A stretch of DNA of 64,000 nucleotides from Phaseolus vulgaris (GCF_000499845.2 NC_023758.2:29910525-29974524), one strand, 5' to 3'; positions 23,674-34,830 are shown, numbered from the stretch's first letter. Notes: generated from the sequence alone by a model not told the origin. Program-made: numbers and translations.

Positions 23674-23854
23674 TGTTAGATATTATTAGATATAATTAGA
23701 TATTATTTGATATTATGAGATATTATAGATATTGTTAGATATCTCATATTTATGTAATGGGCTTAGCCCATATGTTTCTTTTTCCTATATAAACATAACC
23801 CTATGTGTTCAATATACACAAGGGATTTACCCTATTCTTTCTTTTCTTTTAATA
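23674..23854 (+). repeat. 3' LTR of the intact Copia element (181 bp)
   Basis: Same sequence as the 5' LTR minus one 10-bp unit; followed by gttct. Confidence 0.95.
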
Positions 23855-23859
23855 GTTCT

Positions 23860-24350
23860 AATTAATTTCTTGGGCGCATGATTCAAGGGAGAGGAGGTAA
23901 GCATTCCCATGGAGTATACGCATGGAACAAAGTGGGTATTGATTAAACTAGTAGACGCATGCTTTATTAGTGAGTTTCAGTTGAATCAGATCGGCGCATG
24001 TTCAATCTGGTTTAGCTCTGTTGGAGGATTGAGAAAAGATTAATCTTTAGAGAACCTGTGAAGAATTCAATGGTGGAAGAACTTGGGATCAACCGCTTTT
24101 TATTTGCTATTTTAATCTCTTTTATATTTTTTGCACAACTATCTCAAACCCCCTTTTTATCTTTATTGTTATTGCTAACTTTTATTGCTTGCAGATAGAT
24201 TTTAAACCCTGATCAACTGATTTTACTATTGGATTCATTGGGAGACGACTTGGGGACATTTGTCCACAATTATACTATCATCTCTCTAGTGTTAGACAAG
24301 TCTACGCTAGAATCATATTAATTTGACAACAAAACGACAGCTATCAAATT
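23860..24350 (+). repeat. 5' LTR of the Athila-like element, right portion
   Basis: Continues the LTR from AATTAATTTCTTGGGCGCATG to CTATCAAATT, matching the 3' LTR from about 28708 to 29197. Confidence 0.9.
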
Positions 24351-24368
24351 TGGCGCCGTTGCCGGGGA
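24351..24368 (+). other. Athila-like primer-binding site
   Basis: TGGCGCCGTTGCCGGGGA directly after the LTR, the form found in Athila/Cyclops-like plant Ty3/gypsy elements. Confidence 0.88.
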
Positions 24369-24369
24369 A

Positions 24370-25121
24370 TTCAATTTGATTTTGGTTATCAGGTTTTTCT
24401 TTTTATCTGCATATTTTTTTTTATATTCCTAATTTTATTTTCTTCACATTTAACCTTTATTTTCTTCCTTTTAGTTTGTATTTATTTATTATAGCAATAA
24501 AAAAAACGAAAAATAAAATAAAATAATAAAAATAAAATAAAAAAATCTAATATTTAGGATATCTCTTACCTTTATTTTATTTTGGTTTATTTTTATTTTC
24601 TTTCTATATATCTTTTATCTTTATTTTGTTTTGATTTGTTTTATTTTCTTTCTTTATATCTTTTATCTTTATTTTTTTTGCCTTTATTTTATATCTTTTA
24701 TGTTTTTAGTTATTTCTTTTATTTTTTTTTGTCATCTTTATTTATTTCTATTTTTGTTTTTGTTTACTGTTTTTATTTTCTATATTTTATTTATTTCTTT
24801 ATTTATTTTAACATAATTTTTTTTCTCTAACTTTTTTTTAAGCATTAAGTGTAGCATTTGCATTAGTTTTTTTTTTTAGGATCTTGCATTTAGGGTAGAC
24901 ACTTTAATTGCTACTTTTTGATTTTTTAATATTGAAAGCAATTCAGGGAAGACTCTGGCTAGGAAAGACTTGGTTTCTAAGTTTGTCCACTTGTGACTCA
25001 CCTCTCTTTCCTGGGAGTTTACTTGGTTTTCTTTTCAATTTAAACAAAAAAAAGAGTTTGCTCTAAGGCGTCTAATAGCTGTTGGTGTCCATAATATACA
25101 TCCCCTGTTTTCAATTCTAAA
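24370..25121 (+). other. Pyrimidine-rich leader of the Athila-like element
   Basis: Almost pure TTTAT/CTTTAT sequence from 24570 to 24830; the open frames here are composition artefacts. No gag N-terminal domain is recognisable. Confidence 0.6.
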
Positions 25122-26591
25122 ATGGAACAGAAATTAGCTGAAGAAATTTACAATTATGATATTTATTATGAGCCATATTTGCAGCAACGTTCACAGTTTT
25201 ATGAGCAGCCTCAACAACAATGTGAACCATATTTTCAACAACCTCAGCATTTTAATCCATATTGTCAGCCGTCATATGAGCTACCTCAACAGCAACCATA
25301 TTATCAGCAATATTATTTTGATGAAAGTGAAACACCTTTTCAACCATTTTTTCAAACTGATAATATTACTCATAATCTTGAAGAGCCATCTTTAGAGGAG
25401 CTGGTGAGACAATTAATGGTAAATACAATGAAATCTCAGCAAAGCATAGATGCTACTCTATCAAAGTTAGAAGAGAAAGTTGGTCAATTGACTAGACAAT
25501 TTGAAGATATTTCTAAGCAAAGTTTGAATTCACATCAAGATCCTAATTTAGATATAGAAAATCTTTCCAACTTTGATACATGTTATACTTGTGATCCTGA
25601 TATATGTGTTGAGATTAATTCTACCATGCCTCCAGTTTCCATTTCATTTGCAGGAATAAAACCTTATCCAGACACTCCCAAAGTGCATATGACTGCTGAA
25701 GACACAAAGGATTTTGATGATACATGTGCAACATGTTCTGTGATGACCAAATGCATATCCTCTGATGATATAATTTGCAGTGCAGACACTGTTGATTTGC
25801 AGGTTGTTAGGATCTATGAACCATTACCAACTAATGTCCAACCTCCACTGATGGAAGAAAAATCATTGCTTAATCAAGAGGCATTAGACTCTATGACACA
25901 TGCAGGTCTTAATAAAGAAGTTGTTGATGCTGCTATACTTGCCGAATCTACTGAAAAAGATTGCGCACTAGAAAATGGCTCTAACATAGTTTTGGAGGTA
26001 ATACAAGAAGAGGAAGAACAGGTGTTACCCATCGTTCAAGTAGACACTGATAGTGGAGAAGAAGATGATATTATTCTTCCATCCTTAAAGCTTCATAGAG
26101 TACAACCTCCACTATTTAAGGTGAAACCCATATCACTCATTCCATCATCTTCACTGGCTACACCTTCTATCATAATTGGAACGTTTGAAAGCAGCCTTTA
26201 CCAGCCACCACCACCTCCTAACTTAGATTTCATTCCATCTCCCACCCCAACTAGACTGTCTACCCTAGCTAGACTGTCTAGCCTTAGATCACTACCCTTA
26301 GACGATCCCCAAACAGCTAACCATATCAGATCGTCTATGATGAATAAATTTTTGTCTTCCATCTATACTCTAGAAAGTACCATCATCCATTCATGGAAGA
26401 AACTGTACCATTTCACACGCCCTCCAGACCTACCCCAGTTCCATCCACTATTTCAAGGCTTCTTCATCATAATATTTTTGTTACATAGTTTACCAAGGTA
26501 CTTCATGCTTTGGTTAGATGCTCCAGCTAATAGTGTTTCTACACCACTGTGGATGAAGAGTCTTGGCTTATACTGTAGAGGGGATGGTTGA
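25122..26591 (+). CDS. 489-aa ORF of the Athila-like element, Gag-like coiled coil with unusual flanks
   Basis: Starts at ATG 25122 and runs without a break. Residues 1-80 are rich in Q, Y, P and F (low complexity, prion-like). Residues 87-133 (EEPSLEELVRQLMVNTM.., then LSKLEEKVGQLTRQFEDI) resemble the coiled coil that follows the Gag domain in plant Athila-type elements. Cys pairs occur at 154/157/162 and 202/205/211. An acidic stretch spans 296-316 and a proline-rich part 361-376. A hydrophobic segment at 446-465 could span a membrane. No zinc knuckle of CCHC type, protease or polymerase is seen. Possibly a non-autonomous Gag derivative or fusion; the role is unknown. The intact frame suggests it was maintained until recently. 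Confidence 0.65.
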   Translation: MEQKLAEEIYNYDIYYEPYLQQRSQFYEQPQQQCEPYFQQPQHFNPYCQPSYELPQQQPYYQQYYFDESETPFQPFFQTDNITHNLEEPSLEELVRQLMVNTMKSQQSIDATLSKLEEKVGQLTRQFEDISKQSLNSHQDPNLDIENLSNFDTCYTCDPDICVEINSTMPPVSISFAGIKPYPDTPKVHMTAEDTKDFDDTCATCSVMTKCISSDDIICSADTVDLQVVRIYEPLPTNVQPPLMEEKSLLNQEALDSMTHAGLNKEVVDAAILAESTEKDCALENGSNIVLEVIQEEEEQVLPIVQVDTDSGEEDDIILPSLKLHRVQPPLFKVKPISLIPSSSLATPSIIIGTFESSLYQPPPPPNLDFIPSPTPTRLSTLARLSSLRSLPLDDPQTANHIRSSMMNKFLSSIYTLESTIIHSWKKLYHFTRPPDLPQFHPLFQGFFIIIFLLHSLPRYFMLWLDAPANSVSTPLWMKSLGLYCRGDG

Positions 26592-27993
26592 AACAGCTGC
26601 AACTGCCACTTCCCTCAAGCTGAATGAGGGAGTACTTCTTCTCTCACTTTTATTATACACATTTATTTGTTGATTTTACATTAAGGACAATGTATGATTT
26701 AAGTGTGGGGGAGGAGAATGATAGTTTAGGATTTATCTTTTGTTGATTTGTTTTTGTGTTTTTTGTTTTTCTTTTATTTATTTGAATTTATTTTTGTTTT
26801 TTTTAAAAATAAATAAGTTCTTTAGGATTGACTAATGGCTGACATGTTGTATAATTCTTGAAAATCTTGGTTTCTTGATATTTTTTGTTTGGATTTTCTT
26901 AAAAATTGATAAATGAGTTGGTTATGAGAAATTTTGGGTTGAATCTTTTGATAGAATGTCCCTAGTGAGTTTTGAGCCTTAATTGATATATCATTTAATA
27001 TTCTTTTTAGTGTGTTTTCACTCATGTTTGCTTATACTCTAGAACTTAGCTTGATTCTTTGTTTTACAATTGTGATTTACGTGCATGAATTGATATGATA
27101 GAGACGTTCTTTGTTTAAATTAATCCACTGGCCATATTAGCCTACCTTTATGATAATCCATTTGTTAGCCCTTTGAGCCTATAGCCTTTTTCTTATTTTT
27201 AACCCTCATTACAAGCCTCAAAACAGAAAAACCATGTTTGTCCCTACCTTAGAAGATGAAGGAGCTTTGAAATCATTTGGGAATAGGTTTTTGAATAAGT
27301 GTGGGGGTGTATCTCATTTTCATAGTTTACCTCTTCAGTTTTTTTTTTTTTAAAAATGGATATAAAAAAAATGGATAGAGAAAAAAAAGAATACAACAAG
27401 AAAAAGAAAAATAAGAGTGAATCCTCTAATACATTGGATTGACTGTCTATTATATGAAAAAAAAATTATATCTTGAAATAAAAAGAGGAGTTGAATTGTT
27501 ATAATACTTACACTTGTTTTTAGACCTATGCTCTATTGTTCCTTTGTTTTTCTATGGTTTTTAAGCCTATTTTCCCACTTTTACCTACCTTTACCTTAGC
27601 CTCATTACATCCCTTATGAAGACCTCTTGATCTTTGATTGCATGTTTTTTTCGATTGTTATGAATATTAGAGTCTTGCTAAGCATATGGTAGTGTTTGTC
27701 TGCATGGGTGTTGAGTGTAAATACAAACCCTACTAAACACTTGAGAGTTGGAGAGTGTCTAGTGAAGTTCTGTCAATTTTGATTCAACCTTCGATTTTAA
27801 TTACATGCTTGTATATTAAAATATAGGAATTTTCATTCACATTTTTCTTGATTCCTTGATTTCTTGAAATTATATCATATTTGTCATTATGCATTCTTAG
27901 AATTTGCTATTTGTTATTTGCACTGTTTTTCTTTTCTTTTTAAACCTTAGAGTGTTTTGCCCGGGAGTGCAAAAGGATAAGTGTGGGAGTATT
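26592..27993 (+). other. 3' untranslated part of the Athila-like element with three polypurine-tract-like motifs
   Basis: AAGTGTGGGGGA at 26701-26712, AAGTGTGGGGGTG at 27297-27309 and AAGTGTGGGAGT at 27979-27990. Only the last adjoins the 3' LTR. No coding frame is seen between them. Confidence 0.65.
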
Positions 27994-29198
27994 TGATGAG
28001 CATATATTTATTCACACTCATTAGTCTTATTCATAGATTATTGGACTATAATAATAAATAAATCCATTGTTTTAATTAATATTCTTATAATTGGGTTTAT
28101 TTGGGCCTTAACTATTATTATTGTTAATTTTGTGTTTTTAGAGTAAATTATCCGGAGGAAGCATCTACCTTTGTGAATGGGCCAAATATGCAAAAGTCCA
28201 AGTTGCTTCTTGAACCAAAACAGAAAACAAATTTTGAGGAGAAGAAAGAGAAAATAAAATCTACAATATCTCAGAAACAAAAATGGAAGCAAATCTTCTG
28301 CAAAATACAAGAATTCTGGAAAGATGGAAACTTGGAAACGGTTAACAAAATATAAACTACAATATTCTCTCAAGATCCTTGGAGCAGAAAAGCCTATAAA
28401 AGGACACAAGCATCAAGGAGAAAGGAGGGATCTTCATAGGGTTTTCTTAGTTTATTTTCTTCTTAGTAATTCTTTTGTTTTGCCTCCGCATGGAAGGCTA
28501 AACCTTTTTGGTTGATTCTTTTGTAATTTCCCATTGAGTTCTGAGGTTTTGTTCCAATAAAAGTTTCGATTTTTAATTCTCTATAGCAGTTGTTTTTATT
28601 GTCTAATCTCCTGGAAAACTAGTTTTTGTGAGAGGTTGTACTTGAACGCATGATTGAGAGTCTTCCTTATCTTAAACTTTGGTTTCTTAGTTAGTTCGCA
28701 TTGTTCTAATTAATTTCTTGGGCGCATGATTCAAGGGAGAGGAGGTAAGCATTCCCATGGAGTATACGCATGGAACAAAGTGGGTATTGATTAAACTAGT
28801 AGACGCATGCTTTATTAGTGAGTTTCGGTTGAATCAGATCGGCGCATGTTCAATCTGGTTTAGCTCTGTTGGAGGATTGAGAAAAGATTAATCTTTAGAG
28901 AACCTGTGAAGAATTCAATGGTGGAAGAACTTGGGATCAACCACTTTTTATTTGCTATTTTAATCTCTTTTATATTTTTTGCACAACTATCTCAAACCCC
29001 CTTTTCATCTTTATTGTTATTGCTAACTTTTATTACTTGCAGATAGATTTTAAACCCTGATAAACTGATTTTACTATTGGTTCGTTGGGAGACGACTTGG
29101 GGACATTTGTCCACAATTATACTATCATCTCTCTAGTGTTAGACAAGTCTACGCTAGAATCATATTAATTTGACAGCAAAACGACAGCTATCAAATTT
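27994..29198 (+). repeat. 3' LTR of the Athila-like element
   Basis: Intact, uninterrupted LTR; ends ATCAAATTT before the target duplication. Confidence 0.92.
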
Positions 29199-29204
29199 AG
29201 TCGG
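29199..29204 (+). repeat. Target-site duplication of the Athila-like element, right copy
   Basis: agtcgg, equal to 18359-18364. Confidence 0.85.
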
Positions 29205-29652
29205 CCGAGAGGGAGTTGGCTCAGAGTGAAGCCGTCGAGGCGAGGCGGCAGCTTGAGGCTGAGAAGAGGAGGGCGGCTACTAAGGTCGCCCAGTTGAAGA
29301 AGTGGGTCGACGAGAAGCTTGCAGAGTCGGCCGCTGAGGTACTTGCCCTTCAGACTGCTAAGGCCAAAGTCGAAGCTGAACTCGACGAGAATTATGACGA
29401 GGTCGAGGAGTTATTGAAGCAGTGTTTTGAAAGAGTCGTGCGTCAAGCGCATGTGCTATATGGAGGGCCGCCATCTACTGGGGAGTTCGACCTTGATAGT
29501 GAAGTTTATCAGGGTCGGATCATGCCGAGTGCCGAAGTGGCGGCCTTGACTGCTCGAGGGGCTGAACCGGCCGGGACCGAAGGATGGGAGCCCGAGGTTC
29601 AGGGTAGGGAGGCTGAGGCCGAGGAGGTTGAGTGTGTTGAAGTGCAGGATTA
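29205..29652 (+). pseudogene. Outer-element gene, 3' part after the insertion
   Basis: The reading frame broken at 18364 continues here in phase and ends at TAG 29650-29652. The sequence is highly charged (E, K, R, A), with heptad-like spacing over about 90 residues, predicted coiled coil, then an acidic C-terminus rich in EAE repeats. GC content is far above the inserted element on its left and matches 17756-18364, confirming that the two pieces were one exon. Confidence 0.7.
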
Positions 29653-29844
29653 GGCTTATACCTTTGGCCGGGTTGTGGCTTTTTCCTTCTTTTGATATCC
29701 TCCTAGGCCGAGGCGTGGCCTTCTTATCTTAGTTTTTTGATGTATCGCCCAGTCTTTATGTTTGTTAATATATCGTCCATCTTTCCTTTTATCAGTTTGG
29801 CATGAAATTTGACAAGTTAAACAATCGGTCTCCCATTGATTCGG

Positions 29845-30172
29845 GCAGTCGGCCATAATTGCGAACGCTAAATTTGAGCAAGTAAAATATGGGCGATCGG
29901 CCATTTAATTGCGAACGTTAAATTCGGGCATTCGGCCTTAATTTGCGATGTTAATCGAGCAAGTTTGGTTGGCGATTGGCCGGCACTTGCGATGTTAATC
30001 GAGCAAGTGGGCGATCGGTTGGCCGGCACTTGCGATGTTAATCGAGCAAGTGGGCGTTCGGTCACTACTTGCGATGTTAATCGAGCAAGTGGGCGTTCGG
30101 TCACTACTTGCGATGTTAATCGAGCAAGTTTGGTTGGCGATTGGCCGGCACTTGCGATGTTAATCGAGCAAG
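29845..30172 (+). repeat. Hairpin-bearing tandem array, 39-44 bp period
   Basis: GCGATGTTAATCGAGCAAG recurs at 29945, 29989, 30032, 30071, 30110 and 30154, with two more diverged copies at about 29858 and 29908. Each core is flanked by ACTTGC and GCAAGT, so it can fold on itself. Spacers vary (GGGCGTTCGGTCACT or TTGGTTGGCGATTGGCC). It lies in the 3' untranslated part of the outer element. Confidence 0.85.
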
Positions 30173-30412
30173 TGTAGGTGGCGGTCGGCCATTGCTTGTT
30201 CGGTAGAATATTTCCAGCACTTTGATGAAAATGCCTCGGTAAAACCTCCCTGGTTGGGTGAGGAAAGAGTGCGTGATTTTATTGATTTTAGCTGTAATAG
30301 AACTTGAGGTGCGTGGTATTCCACGTCCTCGGTATATTTTTTCCTGAAAGCCATTCTAGATGATAGGCTCCTCCTTGTGCGACTTCTCGGACTCGGAAAG
30401 GCCCCTCCTAGT

Positions 30413-30502
30413 ATGAGTCTCTACACCTCGGACGACGCCGTCTTGTGCCGAGTGTTCCCCACATCCTTGAAGGGTGCAACCCTTAGTTGGTTCACCAAGC
30501 TC
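30413..30502 (+). pseudogene. Short gypsy gag fragment (30 codons)
   Basis: The frame reads MSLYTSDDAVLCRVF...LSWFTKLS, the same Gag motif as in the minus-strand fragment at 63588-63917 (SLYTSEDVVLCRVF...). It joins directly to the truncated right LTR. It has no other gag sequence on either side, so it is a recombination scar rather than a gene. Confidence 0.7.
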
Positions 30503-30956
30503 TCAGGTAGGTGAACAGTAATAAATGACATACCTTACTCCTTGGAATGCGTGCTATTTATATTATTCTAATGGGCCTACCTTGTTGGGCCCGTTTATCG
30601 AGGTGGATACCGCTTAGGGTTGCATTACCTAATTCTTGATGATGGATTAGCTTTGCTGATCTTGGTTTGAGCGTTAATTGTAATGGGGTTCGGCCATCGA
30701 CCAGATTCTCATGGTGAGGGTCGGCCATCGGCCAAATACCTGTGGTCTTCGACCGTCTCAGTTAAGTCTTCTAAGGTCTCGGTCTCTCGGCCAAGTCTCC
30801 AAAGGCCTTGGCCTCTCGGTCTCTCGGCCAAATCTCTAAAGGCCTTGGCCTCTCGGTCGCTCGGCCAAGTTTCTAAAGGTCTTGACCTCTCGGTCTCTCG
30901 GCTAAGTTGACTGGACATCGGGCAGCCAGGCGGGTTCCAGCCTCGCCCAATACCGG
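30498..30956 (+). repeat. 3' terminal repeat of the outer element, 5'-truncated
   Basis: Matches 15810-16263 with small indels (an extra GTAATAAATGA-like insertion near 30517 and altered numbers of the CTCTCGGCC units). The first 200 bp of the left LTR are missing. Confidence 0.8.
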
Positions 30957-33900
30957 TAATATATATATAACATTTTGAATCTAAATTAAGAAAATCACAT
31001 TTTCATAAATAAGAGCTGCCAACTTGAATATTAACACAGGAGACAACTTCTTTAATCTTAACGTTATTCAAGATCCTCCAAAATCAACTTTTATTTGAAG
31101 GTATATGAAAAGGTAAAAAAATAATATATTATTTATTAAATAATGGATTGATAGAAACAACAGTCCACTTAAAATCCCAAATTTTATTTAATTATCTTTG
31201 ATTTTTTAAGACATAAGCTTGATAAATGCTATGATTCAAAAAAATTTGAACCACTAATTAAATTTTTGTTTTTAGTATTTATTTATTTATATATTAATAT
31301 AATTAATTATTTTGAATGTAAAGATAAAAAAAATATTTAAGAATAACATTGATATAATTAAAATAACACTGAATATTTTATTATTAAAGTATATATAAAT
31401 AAAAAAAATTGTTATTCAAGATCTATTTCAATATAATCACAATCTCTTTGAAAGTTATTTTTTTTCTCTTTTATTTTTACTTTAAGATTCTACTACTTCC
31501 TTCATGAAACTAACGATCAGAGGTCATCAATAGACTTTTGACACTAAAGCAAAATTATGAATTTTAGTTAGAATAAGTTCATTTTTGCTCTTTTTTCTTT
31601 CGAGTCACTTTTGGTTTTAGTATTTGTATGAGTTTTGTTTGCATGTGGTGGTTATAGTTGTAGAATTAGTCTCTCTTAGTTCAGATTCCTAATGATATGT
31701 TTAGATAATTAATCAGGACTTTATGATGTAGGTCAAGCTATATTTGTTTTGTCTTTAGGAGTTAGAGCTCTTTGTGAGCATACTTACTTCTACAATCAAG
31801 TAAGGAAAACTAGTTTTACTTTTCAATAGAATCTTATGTTAGAAAATCTGGATGTGAAGGTGACGTGGTCACAAGTTTTAAATTTTCTTACGAAGTTTGT
31901 TGTCAATTAAATTATAGTGTTTTGATTGAAATTAAATGAGAAAGTATAGAGATGATAGATTTGGTAGATAACATGTTAATGGTGATGGGAATAAATGCTT
32001 AAAAGTGTTTGAATTGTAGTGTGAATAAATTGAAGTATATGCATTGATGAATGTTAGTTGTTTGAATTTGAATTTAAATGAATCTAGTTTAAAAATCATG
32101 AATTTATAGTTATATAGGTTGATATAGGAGTTTAATAAGAGTGTCAGTCCATCTCTAATCAAGGTAATATCATTCTGATTTTATATGTTTTATAAAATAC
32201 AAGTTTGAGTATTGGTTTTGAGATGAAATTTTGAAAAATCTCAGTTTTATGAATTTTTATTCTAATAGTTTTGCTCAAGTGAAAAATTCTCGCTCAAGTT
32301 AGAATATGATAATACAATTACCTTTTTTCGGGTTCATTTTCGCTCAAACAGGAGGATTCTCGCTTAAACAAAATGGAGTGAAATTTTGGGTTGCTCTAGG
32401 TCTATTTTCTCTCAAACGAGGGGATTCTCGTTCAAGTGAGGCCAAATTTCACTTAAACTAAACAAAACTTCTTTTCGTTTTTTGTTTGTTTAGCTATTGT
32501 ACAATGGTTTTGTGTGTGCTAATTTTAATGAATATTTATTCATATATTTACAAGTTAAATATTTGACCTTTCATGAATGTATGACGTGTAAAATGATTGG
32601 TGAATCAAGCGAAAATGTGATCAAGATCTAGTATTTTTAGGAAAGAAAATACTGTGTCGAGATTGTTAGGAGAGTGTATTGCTTTTGTGAGACTATATGA
32701 AATGGACGATCTTGACTCTACTAGTATATTGAAATCATATAGATAAAGAGTATTAGGTAATGAGGGTCGAATGAGGTTCATATGACTGAGTTTGAGATTT
32801 GAAAGAACTGAATAAGAGCAAATCATGTGGATTTACCTGTGTCATATGAGGACGAATTTCTTAAATGGGAGATTGTGTTGTGATAAGAACATGATAATAT
32901 GATAGGTGCGGGTCTTTGAGTCTAATTTTAATATACTGGTTTTTCAAAAGTAAAGTCAAGTTGTCTATATGTTGGTGTTAGTAGATTTCTTGCATGACTG
33001 ATGTGAAACCTGAGATCATTGTAGACACTTGGCTATATAGTACCGTGTGAATTAAGGATGTATAATGATGATTGATATGCTTGTAATTACACTCTTTTAA
33101 ATTCAAAGTTTTATTAAAATTTTTAAAAATGTTAATTTACCCTAATTTCTATTTTGTGTTGGTTTTAAAATTTGTGATGATCATATATGTTATACGAGAG
33201 TTTAAATTAATCTTGAAAGAGTTTTTTTTTTTGATATTTTATTTTGCTATATATGTATATATTTTAAATTTCATATATATATATATTTATTGTATGTAAC
33301 TAGAAAGAGGTTAATCTAAATATCTTTTAAAATTAGCATTTTCATAAAATCATATTTCTCTTAAATACTTTTAGTTATGTTTCCGACTTTTTTATTTTTT
33401 TTATTGTGATAAAAATGTCATGCAACTTTTATTAAATAAATTAATATGTTAAATGATCAATTATTTTCTTTAATTTTTAGAAAACTTGTGTAAAAGTCCC
33501 AAAATAATTTATTTATAGACCAATTTTTTTTAATCATTTATAGAATTATATCATGATTTATAAACAAGAAAAACTTCTCTAATAGAAAATATTTTTTAAG
33601 ATTAACTTTTAGAAAAGTTAATTCGTAAATTCAACATAAATCTTTTCTTAATTTAACTGATAAGGGTCAGTTACTTAAATCATTTAATTAAAATATCATG
33701 AAGGTAACTCTTCTAAAATTATACTTTAAGTAATTATCCATTTTCATTAATAATATACAAATAATTAATTTAATTCATAATTATATAATTAAGATTTATA
33801 TTAATGATTTAATTAATATGATAAATAGAGTGTACAAGTATTTGCATAATTTAATACAATAAGAAGAAAAATTACACTCTTACAACAAAAAATTTAATTT

Positions 33901-34745
33901 TATTAGTTTTATTTAACTAGCACATGTTTGGTTTTTAATAACTATGATGTGTTTATTAATAAAAAATTAACATTAAATGTAATTAACCTTTAATTTTTAT
34001 ACTAAGATTAGATTTTTTTTTAATTGTATTAAAGATGAGATAAATCAATATTTTTTTTTGTATAAATCAATAATTAAGAATTAAATATGTTTTTTTTTCT
34101 ATAATTTTACACGAAAATGGTTTTCATTCCTAGTTCAAACTTTATATATCTTGGATATTTGTAGTAAGTAAACTATTGAGATAATTTTAACTGATTTCTT
34201 TACTACAAATATTCGGGAGGTATAAATAGAGATGAAAACCAATTTTACGTATTTAACCCTTTAATTTAAAGAAAATGTAGCTAATTCTTATAAAATATAA
34301 AATATACATTAAATATCTATCCATTTTCATTAATTAAAATATACAAACAGTTAATTTAATTCATAATTATGTAATTACCGTTTATATTAATTATTTAATT
34401 AATTGAATCGTGCAAACATGTATCTAATAAAGTGATTTAGAAATTAGTAAAACTTGATATATTTTTTAATCAATTACTTCAATACACAAACTAAACTTTA
34501 ACTAAACCAATTACCACCTTGGTGTAGTAACTGCCTCTCACATTACTCCAACACATTCTATTTTAAATTGTTAATTGTCACCAAATATTGAATTACAATC
34601 GTTAAATAAAACATTCAAAATATACTAATATATCTATTTAGTCAAATTAGAATTATAAATATTAAAATTATTTAAACAACATAAGTAAAAAAAGGTAACT
34701 TTTTTAACAATCCATTCAACATAATTTGGCTATTAAACACTTATT
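30957..34745. other. AT-rich intergenic stretch, no gene seen
   Basis: No coding domain recognised. At 32270-32460 there are several variants of TTCTCGCTCAAGTGA and its relatives, suggesting an old repeat. The remainder is featureless AT-rich sequence. Confidence 0.5.
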
Positions 34746-34747
34746 TT

Positions 34748-34830
34748 TTTCATACCGAATTCCCTTAATGAAATTTAATCCTCTGAAAAATCTTTTGTAA
34801 ATTTCATACCGAATTCCCTTAATGAATTTC
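34748..34830. repeat. Direct repeat pair, about 25 bp, 54 bases apart
   Basis: TTTCATACCGAATTCCCTTA followed by ATGAA occurs at 34748 and 34802, just beyond the 3' end of the minus-strand Copia coding region. Confidence 0.85.

Larger units (their letters stand above)
19079..23854 (+). mobile_element. Young, intact Ty1/copia retrotransposon
   Basis: A complete 4776-bp element: 5' LTR 19079-19269, primer-binding site 19270-19281, uninterrupted polyprotein 19536-23666, polypurine tract 23661-23673, 3' LTR 23674-23854, and a perfect 5-bp target duplication gttct (19074-19078 and 23855-23859). The LTRs are identical by eye apart from one extra 10-bp unit in the 5' LTR. It lies inside the 5' LTR of the Athila-like element in the same orientation. 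Everything needed for autonomous movement appears present. Confidence 0.95.
18365..29198 (+). mobile_element. Athila-like non-autonomous LTR retrotransposon
   Basis: The two LTRs are about 1205 bp each once the Copia insertion in the left one is removed (18365-19078 plus 23860-24350, against 27994-29198). About 16 differences between them were seen by eye. The primer-binding site TGGCGCCGTTGCCGGGGA at 24351-24368 is of the type used by Athila-like Ty3/gypsy elements of plants. The polypurine tract AAGTGTGGGAGT lies at 27979-27990. The internal part has one ORF (489 aa) and no protease, reverse transcriptase or integrase. The right end is uncertain by one base. Confidence 0.9.
15609..30956 (+). 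mobile_element. Outer non-autonomous LTR-type element, split by nested insertions
   Basis: Direct repeats of about 455 bp (15810-16263 and 30498-30956) flank a spliced, frameshifted gene for a putative gypsy-type transposon protein. The first 200 bp of the left repeat have no counterpart on the right, so the right LTR is 5'-truncated, or the right part is recombinant. AT microsatellite sequence lies on both sides, so the target duplication cannot be read. I saw no primer-binding site after the left repeat and no pol domains, so it is non-autonomous. Its body is interrupted at 18364 by a second LTR element. Confidence 0.7.

Noticed and set aside
24582..24830. Frames rich in F, Y, L and I that look like membrane proteins
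   Set aside because: They translate a pyrimidine-rich leader of the Athila-like element; the pattern is pure composition.
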